A stretch of 64,000 bases of DNA, taken from NCBI GenBank assembly GCA_036257535.1, contig DATAFJ010000070.1, forward strand, positions 1-64,000, written 5' to 3'. The notes under the pieces were generated by a model. It searched no databases. It was not told the origin of the DNA and saw only the letters and a list, made by a program, of their open reading frames with translations. A program made the position numbers and the translations under genes. Origin of the DNA: DATAEE01 sp036257535. Its GTDB lineage: Bacteria > Acidobacteriota > Vicinamibacteria > Vicinamibacterales > 2-12-FULL-66-21. This document shows positions 1 through 8,010 of the stretch, one piece after another; the first letter of the stretch is position 1, and the number at the start of each line of letters is the position of its first letter.

Positions 1-1
1 G

Positions 2-1630
2 AGCCTGGCCGGTCCCAAGCGGCCGCAGGATCGCGTCCCGCTGAAGCAGTCGAAGGCGAAGTTCCAGCAGGCGCTCGCGTCGATGCTCGCCGAGCGACAG
101 GTGAAGCCGGCTGCGGCGCTGCACAAGTCGGATGACGCCACTGCGCCGTACGAAAGCGGCGGTGTAGCGGTCGCCATTGCCGACGAGCCCGCCGACGAAG
201 CCACCGCGATCGACCACGGGTCGGTCGTGGTCGCGGCGATCACGAGCTGTACGAACACGTCGAATCCAAGCGTGATGATCGCCGCGGGCCTCGTGGCGAA
301 GAAAGCGGTCGAGCGTGGCCTCTCGACGAAGCCGTGGGTGAAGACGAGCCTCGCACCGGGCTCGATGGTCGTGACAGAGTACCTGAAGATGGCCGGCCTG
401 ATGCCGTATCTCGAGAAGCTGGGCTTCAACCTGGTTGGCTACGGCTGCACGACCTGCATCGGCAACAGCGGTCCGCTTCCGGAGCCGGTCTCGACGATCG
501 TCAGGGATCGCAACCTGATCGTGGCGTCGGTCCTGAGCGGCAATCGGAACTTCGAGGGCCGGATCCAGTCGCAGGTCCGGGCGAACTATCTCGCGTCGCC
601 GCCGCTCGTAGTCGCGTACGCGCTCGCGGGGCGGATGCAGGTGGACCTGACGTCCGAGCCGATCGGTCAGGACCGCGACGGGACGGACGTCTATCTGCGC
701 GAGCTGTGGCCGTCGGAGCGTGAGATCCAGGAAACGATGCTCTCCTCGGTCAAGATGCAGATGTTCCTGGAGAAGTACGCGCACGTCTTCGAGGGCGACG
801 CGCGGTGGCGCTCGCTGCCCACGCCGACCGGGGATCGCTTTCTATGGGCGCCGGATTCGACCTACATCCGCAATCCGCCGTTCTTCGAGGGGATCACGCT
901 GCAGCCCCTGCCTCCGTCCGACATCCGCGGCGCTCGAGTGCTCGCGCTGCTCGGCGACAGCGTGACGACCGATCACATCTCGCCGGCCGGCTCGATTCCG
1001 GCCGACAGCCCGGCGGGAAAGTATCTGATCGCGAGCGGTGTCCCGCCGCGCGAGTTCAACTCCTACGGCGCGCGCCGCGGCAATCACGAGGTGATGATGC
1101 GCGGCACGTTCGCGAACATCCGCCTGCGCAATCAGCTCGCGCCAGGGACGGAGGGCGGCTGGACGACCGTGCTGCCCGGCGGCGCGGTCACGACGATTTA
1201 CGAGGCGTCGGTCGGCTACCGCGGTGCGGGCGTTCCGCTCCTCGTGATCGCCGGCAAGGAGTACGGCTCCGGCTCCTCGCGCGACTGGGCGGCGAAGGGG
1301 ACCCTTCTCCTCGGCGTCAAGGCGGTTCTCGCCGAGAGCTTCGAGCGCATACATCGCAGCAACCTCGTCAACATGGGCGTGCTGCCGCTGCAGTTCAAGG
1401 AAGGAGACACCGCGGCATCGCTCGGGCTCACGGGCCGCGAACTCTACGACGTCGCCGGGGTCGTCGAAGGCCTGAAGCCGCGAGGCGAGCTGACGGTGCG
1501 CGCGACGTCGGACGAGGGGAGCATGAAGGAGATCCCGGTCGACGTGCGGATCGATACGCCGGAGGAGCTCGTGGCGTTCCGGCACGGAGGCATCCTTCCG
1601 TACGTGCTCCGGCAACTCGTGCAATCCTGA
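2..1630 (+). CDS. acnA: Aconitate hydratase AcnA, 3' part (5' end outside window)
   Basis: Interconverts citrate and isocitrate in the TCA cycle through a [4Fe-4S] cluster in the cytoplasm. The frame is open from base 2, where it already reads an SLAGPKRPQDRVPL stretch typical of mid-protein AcnA/IRP, so the start lies upstream of the window. Cluster ligands are visible: the Cys of SCTNTSNP (codon 248-250) and the Cys pair of GCTTCIG (446-457). The C-terminal swivel domain contains GSGSSRDWAAKG. The ATG at base 83 is internal, not a start. A second, differently organised aconitase-family gene lies at 13546-15624. Confidence 0.96.
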   Translation, partial: SLAGPKRPQDRVPLKQSKAKFQQALASMLAERQVKPAAALHKSDDATAPYESGGVAVAIADEPADEATAIDHGSVVVAAITSCTNTSNPSVMIAAGLVAKKAVERGLSTKPWVKTSLAPGSMVVTEYLKMAGLMPYLEKLGFNLVGYGCTTCIGNSGPLPEPVSTIVRDRNLIVASVLSGNRNFEGRIQSQVRANYLASPPLVVAYALAGRMQVDLTSEPIGQDRDGTDVYLRELWPSEREIQETMLSSVKMQMFLEKYAHVFEGDARWRSLPTPTGDRFLWAPDSTYIRNPPFFEGITLQPLPPSDIRGARVLALLGDSVTTDHISPAGSIPADSPAGKYLIASGVPPREFNSYGARRGNHEVMMRGTFANIRLRNQLAPGTEGGWTTVLPGGAVTTIYEASVGYRGAGVPLLVIAGKEYGSGSSRDWAAKGTLLLGVKAVLAESFERIHRSNLVNMGVLPLQFKEGDTAASLGLTGRELYDVAGVVEGLKPRGELTVRATSDEGSMKEIPVDVRIDTPEELVAFRHGGILPYVLRQLVQS

Positions 1631-1651
1631 CGATCTGCACGCACGGCAGCC

Positions 1652-2698
1652 ATGTTACGGACCGGGGACGTCAAAGCGAAAGCGTACGATCTCGGGTTCG
1701 ATCTGTGCGGCATCGCGCCGGCGGAAGTTCTTTCGGAAACGAGGCACTTCCAGGACTGGCTCGCCCACGGTTATGCCGGAGAGATGGCGTACCTGTCGCG
1801 CAGCGCGCAGCGGCGGATCGATCCGCGGCGCGTCCTGCCGTCCGCTCGATCGATCGTCTCGCTCGGCATCCTCTATAACACCGACCGGCCCTACTCAACA
1901 GAGGACCACCGCACCGGCGGCGCGTCGATCGCCCGCTACGCGTGGGGCGACGACTATCACTCGGTGATAGCCGGGCGGCTCGACGCACTTACCGGTTGGA
2001 TACGCGATCAGGCCGGCAGCGAAGTGGAATGCAAGGCCTACGTCGATACCGGCCCGGTGCTGGAACGGCAATACGCGCAGCGCGCCGGCATCGGATGGAT
2101 CGGCAAGAACACATGTCTGATCAATCCGGAGCTCGGCTCCTGGATCTTTCTCGCCGAGATTCTCTGCAGTCTTCCGCTGGATCCGGATCCGCCGGCGCTC
2201 GATCAGTGCGGCGAGTGCACCCTGTGTCTGGAGGCCTGTCCCACGGACGCCTTCGTCGAGCCGCGAGTGCTCGACGCCACGCGCTGCATTTCCTATCTCA
2301 CGATCGAGCTCAAGGGCGCCATATCGGAGGCTCGGCGGACGGACGTAGGGACGCGGGCGTATGGGTGCGACGTCTGCCAGGAAGTGTGCCCGTGGAACCT
2401 CGGCCGGCCGGCGCCCGTGTCGAGCGACGCGGCCTGGCTTCCGCGCGCGGCGCTCGACGGGACCACACTCACTGCGTTGTGGCGCCGAACCGATGCCGAG
2501 CTGGCGGCTCTGATGGCAGACAGCGCGATGAGCCGCGCGGGCGTGAGGGGACTTCGCCGGAACCTGGCGGTCGCGATCGGCAACTCGAACGACACCGAGG
2601 CGCTCGAAGCGCTGAACGATGTGGACGCGTCGGTTGCGCCTTCGCTGGCGGATCCGATGGTGGCCGAGCACGTCTCCTGGGCGAAGGATCGACGGTAA
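1652..2698 (+). CDS. queG: Epoxyqueuosine reductase QueG
   Basis: Cobalamin-dependent iron-sulfur enzyme that reduces epoxyqueuosine to queuosine in tRNA, the last step of queuosine synthesis. The 348-residue protein carries the two ferredoxin-like motifs of the family, CGECTLCLEACP (Cys186, 189, 192, 196) and CDVCQEVCP (Cys239, 242, 246) with Cys212 completing the second cluster. The N-terminal substrate/cobalamin domain includes VDTGPVLER and GWIGKNTCLI, both characteristic. The C-terminal extension is shorter than in the longer QueG proteins that carry a HEAT-like tail. It starts 21 bases after the acnA stop and may be co-transcribed with it. Confidence 0.93.
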   Translation: MLRTGDVKAKAYDLGFDLCGIAPAEVLSETRHFQDWLAHGYAGEMAYLSRSAQRRIDPRRVLPSARSIVSLGILYNTDRPYSTEDHRTGGASIARYAWGDDYHSVIAGRLDALTGWIRDQAGSEVECKAYVDTGPVLERQYAQRAGIGWIGKNTCLINPELGSWIFLAEILCSLPLDPDPPALDQCGECTLCLEACPTDAFVEPRVLDATRCISYLTIELKGAISEARRTDVGTRAYGCDVCQEVCPWNLGRPAPVSSDAAWLPRAALDGTTLTALWRRTDAELAALMADSAMSRAGVRGLRRNLAVAIGNSNDTEALEALNDVDASVAPSLADPMVAEHVSWAKDRR

Positions 2699-2710
2699 CG
2701 CACACAAATC

Positions 2711-3382
2711 ATGAAGCGCCCAGGTGGCAAGGCGCCGTTTTCAGCCGCCGACCTCGTTCCCGATCGGCCGACCCTCCCGAAAGTGCGCGCGGCGGCTGCC
2801 ACCTGCAAGGCGTGCGACCTGTGGCGGCTCGGCACACAAACGGTGTTCGGTGAAGGGTCGAGAACAGCACGCCTGATGCTGGTAGGCGAGCAGCCGGGGG
2901 ATCAGGAAGATCTGGCGGGCCGCCCGTTCGTCGGCCCCGCGGGACGCGAGCTCGACAAAGCGCTCGCCGAAGCCGGTATCGACCGGAGCGACGTCTATCT
3001 CACTAACGTCGTCAAGCACTTCAAGTGGGAGCCGCGCGGCAAGCGGCGCATCCACAAGAAGCCGAACGCCACTGAAGTCTCGGCCTGCCGTCCGTGGCTC
3101 GAGACGGAGATTGCACTGGTCAAGCCGAAGGCACTCGTGTGCCTCGGCGCGACCGCGGCGCAGGCGCTGCTCGGACGTGATTTCAAGGTCTCGGAGCGTC
3201 GCGGCGACCGTGTCCAGTCGCCGCTCGCGCCGGTCGTCTCCGCGACGGTTCACCCGTCGAGCATTCTCCGTGCGCCAGACGACGAATCACGGCGGGAAGA
3301 AAGAAAGCGCTTCGTCAAGGACCTCAAGCGCATACGCGAATACCTCTCAAGTACGAAGCACGAAGTTCGAGGTTCGAAGTAG
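2711..3382 (+). CDS. udgX: UdgX-type uracil-DNA glycosylase
   Basis: Removes uracil from DNA; UdgX proteins are known to stay covalently bound to the abasic site through a histidine in an Arg-rich loop. The 223-residue protein shows GEQPGDQED (59-67), the loop KRRIH (111-115, His115 being the likely crosslinking residue) and HPSSILR (181-187). Cys32, Cys35, Cys126 and Cys144 fit the [4Fe-4S] ligands of family 4/5-like UDGs. The KRRIH loop separates it from ordinary family 4 enzymes. The last 11 or so residues are encoded by an intergenic-type repeat (3347-3453) and are probably not part of the fold. Confidence 0.9.
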   Translation: MKRPGGKAPFSAADLVPDRPTLPKVRAAAATCKACDLWRLGTQTVFGEGSRTARLMLVGEQPGDQEDLAGRPFVGPAGRELDKALAEAGIDRSDVYLTNVVKHFKWEPRGKRRIHKKPNATEVSACRPWLETEIALVKPKALVCLGATAAQALLGRDFKVSERRGDRVQSPLAPVVSATVHPSSILRAPDDESRREERKRFVKDLKRIREYLSSTKHEVRGSK

Positions 3383-3453
3383 CTTGGAAGTTCTAAGTAA
3401 GTTGGAGGTTCTGAATCACTTCGAACTTCGCGCTTCGTACTTCGTACTTGAGC
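3347..3453. repeat. Imperfect inverted repeat, GTACGAAGTTCGA family, copy 1
   Basis: Two 35-base arms (3347-3381 and 3419-3453) pair with about four mismatches. Each is built of a degenerate GTACGAAGTTCGA-like unit and bounded by CTCAAG/CTTGAG. The 5' arm supplies the stop codon and C-terminal codons of the UdgX gene. A second copy is at 32755-32901. Confidence 0.85.
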
Positions 3454-3485
3454 AGAATCCCGATGAGCGAAGACAATAGTAAGTA

Positions 3486-4028
3486 ATGGGTCTGGCTCCC
3501 ACGCTCCTGCTCTCCATGCCGCAGCTCGTCGATCCGAATTTCGCGCGAACGGTCGTGCTGCTGTGCGAGCACGCGCCCGAAGGGGCCTTCGGGCTCGTGC
3601 TGAACCGTCCGACCGGCGTCACCGCGGCGAGCGTCGTCCGGCTCGACCCGCCGATTGCGGAGGGAGGCGGCCTCACTCTCTGGATGGGTGGGCCGGTCGA
3701 GCCGCAGCGCGGGTGGATTCTCCTCGGCGATCAATCGCAGGCGAGCGACGCGCGCCGGATCGCGGACGGCGTCTACCTGTCGGCGTCGCCCGTGCTCCTG
3801 CGGCGCGTACTCGAGGAACGGCCCGCGCCACGCGCGCGAGTGCTCGCCGGCTACGCAGGGTGGGGACCCGGACAGCTCGACAACGAGCTGGCCGAGTCTT
3901 CCTGGCTCATCGCAGACGTCCAGCCGGATCTCATCTTTGACATCGACGCCGACGTCATGTGGGAAACGGCTATCCGCCGCCTCGGCGCCGATCCCACGGC
4001 GCTTCAGATGAGCCGCGGCGTGCACTAG
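3486..4028 (+). CDS. YqgE/AlgH family protein
   Basis: Member of the UPF0301 (YqgE/AlgH) family of about 180-190-residue cytoplasmic proteins whose biochemical role is not settled. The 180-residue product has the family hallmarks: an N-terminal PTLLLSMPQL.DPNFARTVVLLCEH segment, GLVLNRPT, and the later GYAGWGPGQLDNELA motif. The ATG overlaps, as TAATG, a possible 7-codon mini-frame (3464-3487), so translational coupling is possible but unproven. It follows the udgX repeat and converges with the HEAT gene at 4074. Confidence 0.93.
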   Translation: MGLAPTLLLSMPQLVDPNFARTVVLLCEHAPEGAFGLVLNRPTGVTAASVVRLDPPIAEGGGLTLWMGGPVEPQRGWILLGDQSQASDARRIADGVYLSASPVLLRRVLEERPAPRARVLAGYAGWGPGQLDNELAESSWLIADVQPDLIFDIDADVMWETAIRRLGADPTALQMSRGVH

Positions 4029-4040
4029 GCAGGCGCTGAA

Positions 4041-4060
4041 CGCAGCCCTGAAGGGCTGCG
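4041..4060. terminator. Palindrome between convergent genes, GCAGCCCT family, copy 1
   Basis: A perfect 20-base palindrome with core GCAGCCCTGAAGGGCTGC lies between the stops of the convergent genes ending at 4028 and 4074. It has no T-tract. Related copies are at 12615-12632 and 62909-62926, both also between convergent genes, so a bidirectional terminator or REP-like role is inferred. Confidence 0.55.
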
Positions 4061-4073
4061 CTGCAAGTCCAGG

Positions 4074-4691
4074 TCACTTCCCCTGAATGATCGACAGGAG
4101 CTTCTGCCGCGCGAGGTCGTCGTCACGTTCTCCCAGCTCGCGAACGAGGATCTCGCGGACGTCCATGTTCGGAATCGAGTCGAATAGCTCGATGAGCATC
4201 TTCGTTGGCGCCTCGTCGGCAATCGCGCGGGCCGCCGCCTCGCGAAGCTCAGGATCGCCGTCGCCGCGCATGATCGACACCAGTTTCTGCTGAGCGGCGG
4301 CGTCGGACCGATCTCCGAGCTCGCGAAGGATAACCTCCTTCAGCTCGGGATCCTTCTGCGCGTCGTACATCGCGATGACGGCGGTCGTGTCGCCTTGCTC
4401 GGCCAGCAGGCGAACTGCCGTCTCCTGCAGTTCCTTATCGGTCTCGCGGCTCGCGACGTCCGCCAGCTTCTTTCGTGCCTCGGCGCTGTCGCGATCGCCG
4501 AGCTCCCGCAGAATCAGCTCGCGGTGCTCGGTGTTTTTCTCGCCGTCGTATAGCGCGACCAGCTTCGGTATGTCGGCATCTTCCACGAGCGCCCTGAGGG
4601 CGAGCTCGCGCAGTTCGGGATCGATCGCCGGCCGCGTTTCCTGGGCCGGAGCCTGTACGACGAGGAGTGCTGCGACTACGACACCAAACAT
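4074..4691 (-). CDS. Secreted HEAT-repeat protein (205 aa)
   Basis: A short N-terminal hydrophobic signal (MFGVVVAALLVVQAPAQ) suggests export. The rest is a series of helical HEAT-type repeats of about 30-32 residues with a recurring ILRELGDR/ILVRELGER core, five to six units. No catalytic motif is visible. It is the last gene of the sigma/anti-sigma/HEAT set and lies 10 bases after the neighbouring HEAT gene, so co-transcription is likely. A scaffolding or ligand-binding role in the periplasm is inferred from the fold only. Confidence 0.82.
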   Translation of the reverse strand: MFGVVVAALLVVQAPAQETRPAIDPELRELALRALVEDADIPKLVALYDGEKNTEHRELILRELGDRDSAEARKKLADVASRETDKELQETAVRLLAEQGDTTAVIAMYDAQKDPELKEVILRELGDRSDAAAQQKLVSIMRGDGDPELREAAARAIADEAPTKMLIELFDSIPNMDVREILVRELGERDDDLARQKLLSIIQGK

Positions 4692-4701
4692 GTCATCCTC
4701 C

Positions 4702-5853
4702 TTAGTTCCTCAGAATCTCTTCGAAGAACGCGAGCGCTCTCGCGTCCCTGCTTTGTCCGAGCCAGAACATTGCCTGTTTGCGGACGACCGGGTTCCGGTT
4801 GGTCCGGGCGATGTTTATCAGCAGCGGCACGCCTTCATCTTTCGGCAGCTGACTGAGCGCGAAGACCGCGCGCTTCTTGACATCGGTCTCCGGGTCCTTT
4901 TCGATTGCTTCGGTGATGGTCTCGGCCGCCTTGCGGCCCGCTTTCTGCGCGAGCCAGAAGAGCGCTTCGCCGCGAATCGCTGCGCTTGGATCCCGCTTGG
5001 CGAGTTCGATGATCGTCGGAATGGCTTCCGCGTCGCTGCTCTGCGACAGGGCGAAGACGGCGCTTTTCCGGAACGCGATGCTTGGGTCATCCGCGACCAG
5101 CCGGCGCAGGGTTTCGAACCCTCGACGCCCGCGGGCCTGGCCCATCCAGAACGCCGCCTTCTTGCGTATGTGGTCCGGGCGGTCACGCCCGGCGAGCGTG
5201 TCGAGCGCCGCGTCAGCGGCGGGATCGCCGTGAAGCGCGATAGCAGTGATTGCACCATCGACGACGCGGTCGCGCCGCGTCTCCGTCGAGGGCGGCGCGG
5301 GGACGACCGTCATGAGGAGCGCGACACTCTCTGCCGGCTTGACGTCGTCGATCCAGTGCACGGAACGGCCGCCGGCGTCGATCGCGCACTCTTCCGAGAA
5401 CACGCGCACGCGCTCGATCGCGCCTGACACGATCCGGTAGAACACCGAGAACCGCGACGTCTCGAGCCTCACCGGCGCGGCGGCGGCGCTGCGCGTAATG
5501 GCGGTGCCGTCGTCCCGACCCGGTTCGAGGCCGCACGCGCCGCAGCAGGCGTCGCCCGATTTGCGAAAGACGACGCCGCCGTCCACCCAGGTGTTTCCTC
5601 CGTCCGAGCGCCAGCAGCACATGACGCGATCGCCATCCACGACGGGCACCGCGTACGCGATCCAGAACGGTTCGTCGCTGATTCCGGGGGCCCCTGCCCC
5701 CCGACCGGCGCTCTTCACGAGCGGCCGGAACGTCCGTTCGAGGCCGGCCGCGCCGTCGTGCCGCGTCACCTTGCCGTTGTCGATCCTGACCTGCGCGGCG
5801 GCCGGCGCCGCCGCGGCGATCAGGCATGCGAGGACGAAGCTGGTGCGGGTCAT
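4702..5853 (-). CDS. Secreted HEAT-repeat protein (383 aa)
   Basis: Begins with a clear signal peptide (MTRTSFVLACLIAAAAPAAAQ). The N-terminal half (about 25-190) is a non-repetitive domain with a cysteine pattern (CC, CCGACG) that could form disulfides in the periplasm. The C-terminal half is a HEAT array of about six units with recurring RKKAAFWMGQ / RKSAVFALSQ motifs. The ATG overlaps the stop of the upstream HEAT gene by 4 bases, which suggests translational coupling. No enzyme motif was found. Related arrays occur in both neighbours. Confidence 0.85.
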   Translation of the reverse strand: MTRTSFVLACLIAAAAPAAAQVRIDNGKVTRHDGAAGLERTFRPLVKSAGRGAGAPGISDEPFWIAYAVPVVDGDRVMCCWRSDGGNTWVDGGVVFRKSGDACCGACGLEPGRDDGTAITRSAAAAPVRLETSRFSVFYRIVSGAIERVRVFSEECAIDAGGRSVHWIDDVKPAESVALLMTVVPAPPSTETRRDRVVDGAITAIALHGDPAADAALDTLAGRDRPDHIRKKAAFWMGQARGRRGFETLRRLVADDPSIAFRKSAVFALSQSSDAEAIPTIIELAKRDPSAAIRGEALFWLAQKAGRKAAETITEAIEKDPETDVKKRAVFALSQLPKDEGVPLLINIARTNRNPVVRKQAMFWLGQSRDARALAFFEEILRN

Positions 5854-7121
5854 TTGTCGATCAGCTCCGTCAGGTAGTCCAGCGCGGCCTTCGACCGCAT
5901 CAGCGAGAGCTTCGACACGATCTCCTTCTTCATCGTCATGTCGCTCTCCTTGCGGGCGAGGGCGACGAGCCCCTCGGCGTTGTTCTGAATGAAGAGCCCC
6001 TGGATGACGGCCTTTCTCATTTCTGGATCTTTGTCGGTGTTGTAGATCTCGACCAGCGCGTCGGCCGTTCGCTTCGATCCCATCAGGCCGAGATTGCGGA
6101 CCGCCGTGCGCCGCAGCTCCGGATCGCTCTCGGTCTTGGCGAGCTGTATCAGGCGCTCGGCGTTGCCGCCGACGAACATCGCCTGGAGGATCTGTTTCTT
6201 CACGTCGCGCGACGACTCTTTCGTATAGAGCTGCCAGAGCTCGTCGTGGGCCCCCATGACGCCGAGCTGACGGACCGCCTCGGCTCGGAGCTCCGGCTCC
6301 TTCTCGGTCGTCGCCGCCGTCAGCAGCTTCTGCCGCTCGCCCGAGACCATGAAGGCGTGCATGATGCGGCGTTTGACGTCGACGTCGGAGCTGGTCTTAT
6401 AGATGTCGGCGAGCAGATCGCGGCTTTCCTGTCCGCCGTGAATGCCGAGGAACTGAATGGCGCGCCGCTGCAGATCCGGGTTCGCCTCGCCGCGCGCGAT
6501 CTTGCCGATAATCTGCCGCGCCGCCGGCGAGTCGCTCTGCGCGAGGACGAAGAGCGCGCGCGACTTCACGCGGGGGGTGTTGTTCCCGGCCAGCAGCTTC
6601 TCGAGCATCGGCAGCGCCCGCTCCGAGTCCTGACCGAGAAGGCCGTTTATGGCCATCAGTTTCAGTTCCTCGTCTGCCTGTCCTTCGGGATTGACCTGAC
6701 CCGTGCCGGTGCCGCGCCGCACGTCCGCCTCGAGCGCCTTCGCCTGTGAGACGTAACGGCTGTTTGGATACGACTTGATCAGCTCGGCGATCGTGGCGAG
6801 CGACTCCGCGCGCTGGCCGAGCCGGTTCTGCGCGTAGGCCTTCCAGTACATCGCGGCGTCGGCCTTAGATCCGCGGAGGCCGATGACGCGGCTGAAGCGC
6901 TCGACCGCCCGGTCCCACCGATCTTCGTCGAGCGCTTCGAGACCGTCGTCGTATGCGTCGTTCTCGCGCTCGCGGGCCTCGCGCGCCCGCTCCTTCTCGC
7001 GGTCTTCGCGCTGCGTACTCCAGTCGGTGAACGGCGCGCCAGCCCATGCCGACGCCGACGTCGGCGCCGCCGTCAGCAGGACCGCCCCCAGAATTATGGG
7101 TATGTAAGTCCGATAGCTCAT
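5850..7121 (-). CDS. Secreted TPR/HEAT-repeat protein (423 aa)
   Basis: Has a signal peptide ending near SASA (residue 24), then an Arg/Glu-rich segment, then a TPR-like region (about 55-125) resembling BamD/YbgF-type tandem helices (AMYWKAYAQNRLGQ, YPNSRYVSQAKAL). Residues 150-420 form about eight HEAT units with cores such as LRRTAVRNLGLMGS. It is the first HEAT gene after the anti-sigma factor (34-base gap). The combination suggests a periplasmic protein-interaction platform under control of the ECF sigma factor; this is an inference from gene order. Confidence 0.85.
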   Translation of the reverse strand: MSYRTYIPIILGAVLLTAAPTSASAWAGAPFTDWSTQREDREKERAREARERENDAYDDGLEALDEDRWDRAVERFSRVIGLRGSKADAAMYWKAYAQNRLGQRAESLATIAELIKSYPNSRYVSQAKALEADVRRGTGTGQVNPEGQADEELKLMAINGLLGQDSERALPMLEKLLAGNNTPRVKSRALFVLAQSDSPAARQIIGKIARGEANPDLQRRAIQFLGIHGGQESRDLLADIYKTSSDVDVKRRIMHAFMVSGERQKLLTAATTEKEPELRAEAVRQLGVMGAHDELWQLYTKESSRDVKKQILQAMFVGGNAERLIQLAKTESDPELRRTAVRNLGLMGSKRTADALVEIYNTDKDPEMRKAVIQGLFIQNNAEGLVALARKESDMTMKKEIVSKLSLMRSKAALDYLTELIDK

Positions 7122-7155
7122 GATCCAGTTGTTCCTTTTGCAGTCGTTAACTTGT

Positions 7156-8010
7156 CTAAGAGATCAGCCGCATCCGCCGTGCGATATCCGCGCGCTGCCG
7201 TTCGCGGAGCTCGGACGCCGTGACCTGTACCTTGAAGAGCAGGTTGCCCCGCTCGATGCGGTTCCGCATCGATTCCATGTCCGCTGCCTCGAGCGTGGAC
7301 GGGCCGCCTGCGACTTCGGTGAGAATCAGATCGAGCTCGTCGAGCAGTGAAACGACGGCCTGGTTTCCGAGGGTCTGAGCCGTCTGTCGGTAGAGCCGGT
7401 TCTCGGACGCCAGGTCCTCCGCGCGAAGCTGTTCGGCGGTGATGTCGACCGTGCCGCGGCCCTGTGCATTCATCAACTCCACGAGCACCAGTTCGGTGCG
7501 ATCGAGATGCTCGCCCACGGCGGCGAGGAGCAGCCGCTCGCGCAGGTCGCCCGTCGCCGGCGGGGTCGCGCGCGGCGCTTCGCCGGGAAGAGCCGCGTTT
7601 CGCGTCAGCGTCGATCCGTCCGGCGGAACAGACCTGGTCGCGCGCCACAACGCGCCAGCCAGGAACGCGATGACGACGAGCGCCGCGACGCCACTTGCCA
7701 ACACCCAGCGGGGAATCAACGCCGAATGCCCGATGCCAAATACCGGATGGCGAGAGCCGAATGCAGACGAGCGTGCCGGCTTGCTCGCGCGGAGGCCCGG
7801 CCGCAGCCGCGACCACACCTCGCCTTCGAAACCGTCGGCCGGCTCCGGAACCGGCGTCTGCTCGATCGCGCGCAGCACGCGCTCGAGCCGCGCAAAGCTC
7901 TCACGGCACGCGGTGCACTCACGCATATGGCGCTCGAGGAGGCCTGCATCCGGCCCGACCAGCTCGCCGTAGTAGTGGAGCACCAGCTCGTCTTCGTGTG
8001 GGTGGCTCAT
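7156..8010 (-). CDS. Membrane anti-sigma factor with zinc-finger domain
   Basis: Predicted to hold the ECF sigma factor encoded immediately upstream. The N-terminus has the zf-HC2 (ZAS) zinc-binding signature: His28 with Cys32 and Cys35 in HMRECTACRE. One transmembrane helix lies at about 101-122, followed by a periplasmic C-terminal domain of about 160 residues with helical, coiled-coil-prone sequence. Residues 84-99 are encoded by a degenerate CCGAATGC repeat and look like an inserted linker. The ATG overlaps the sigma gene stop by 4 bases. The signal sensed is unknown. Confidence 0.88.
   Translation of the reverse strand: MSHPHEDELVLHYYGELVGPDAGLLERHMRECTACRESFARLERVLRAIEQTPVPEPADGFEGEVWSRLRPGLRASKPARSSAFGSRHPVFGIGHSALIPRWVLASGVAALVVIAFLAGALWRATRSVPPDGSTLTRNAALPGEAPRATPPATGDLRERLLLAAVGEHLDRTELVLVELMNAQGRGTVDITAEQLRAEDLASENRLYRQTAQTLGNQAVVSLLDELDLILTEVAGGPSTLEAADMESMRNRIERGNLLFKVQVTASELRERQRADIARRMRLIS
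7714..7761. repeat. Degenerate CCGAATGC-type repeat inside the anti-sigma gene
   Basis: Tandem variants of CCGAATGC/CCGATGCC read in frame as an FGSRHPVFGIGHSA-like peptide just before the transmembrane helix. The low complexity and position in a linker suggest an intergenic-type repeat that entered the gene. Confidence 0.5.
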
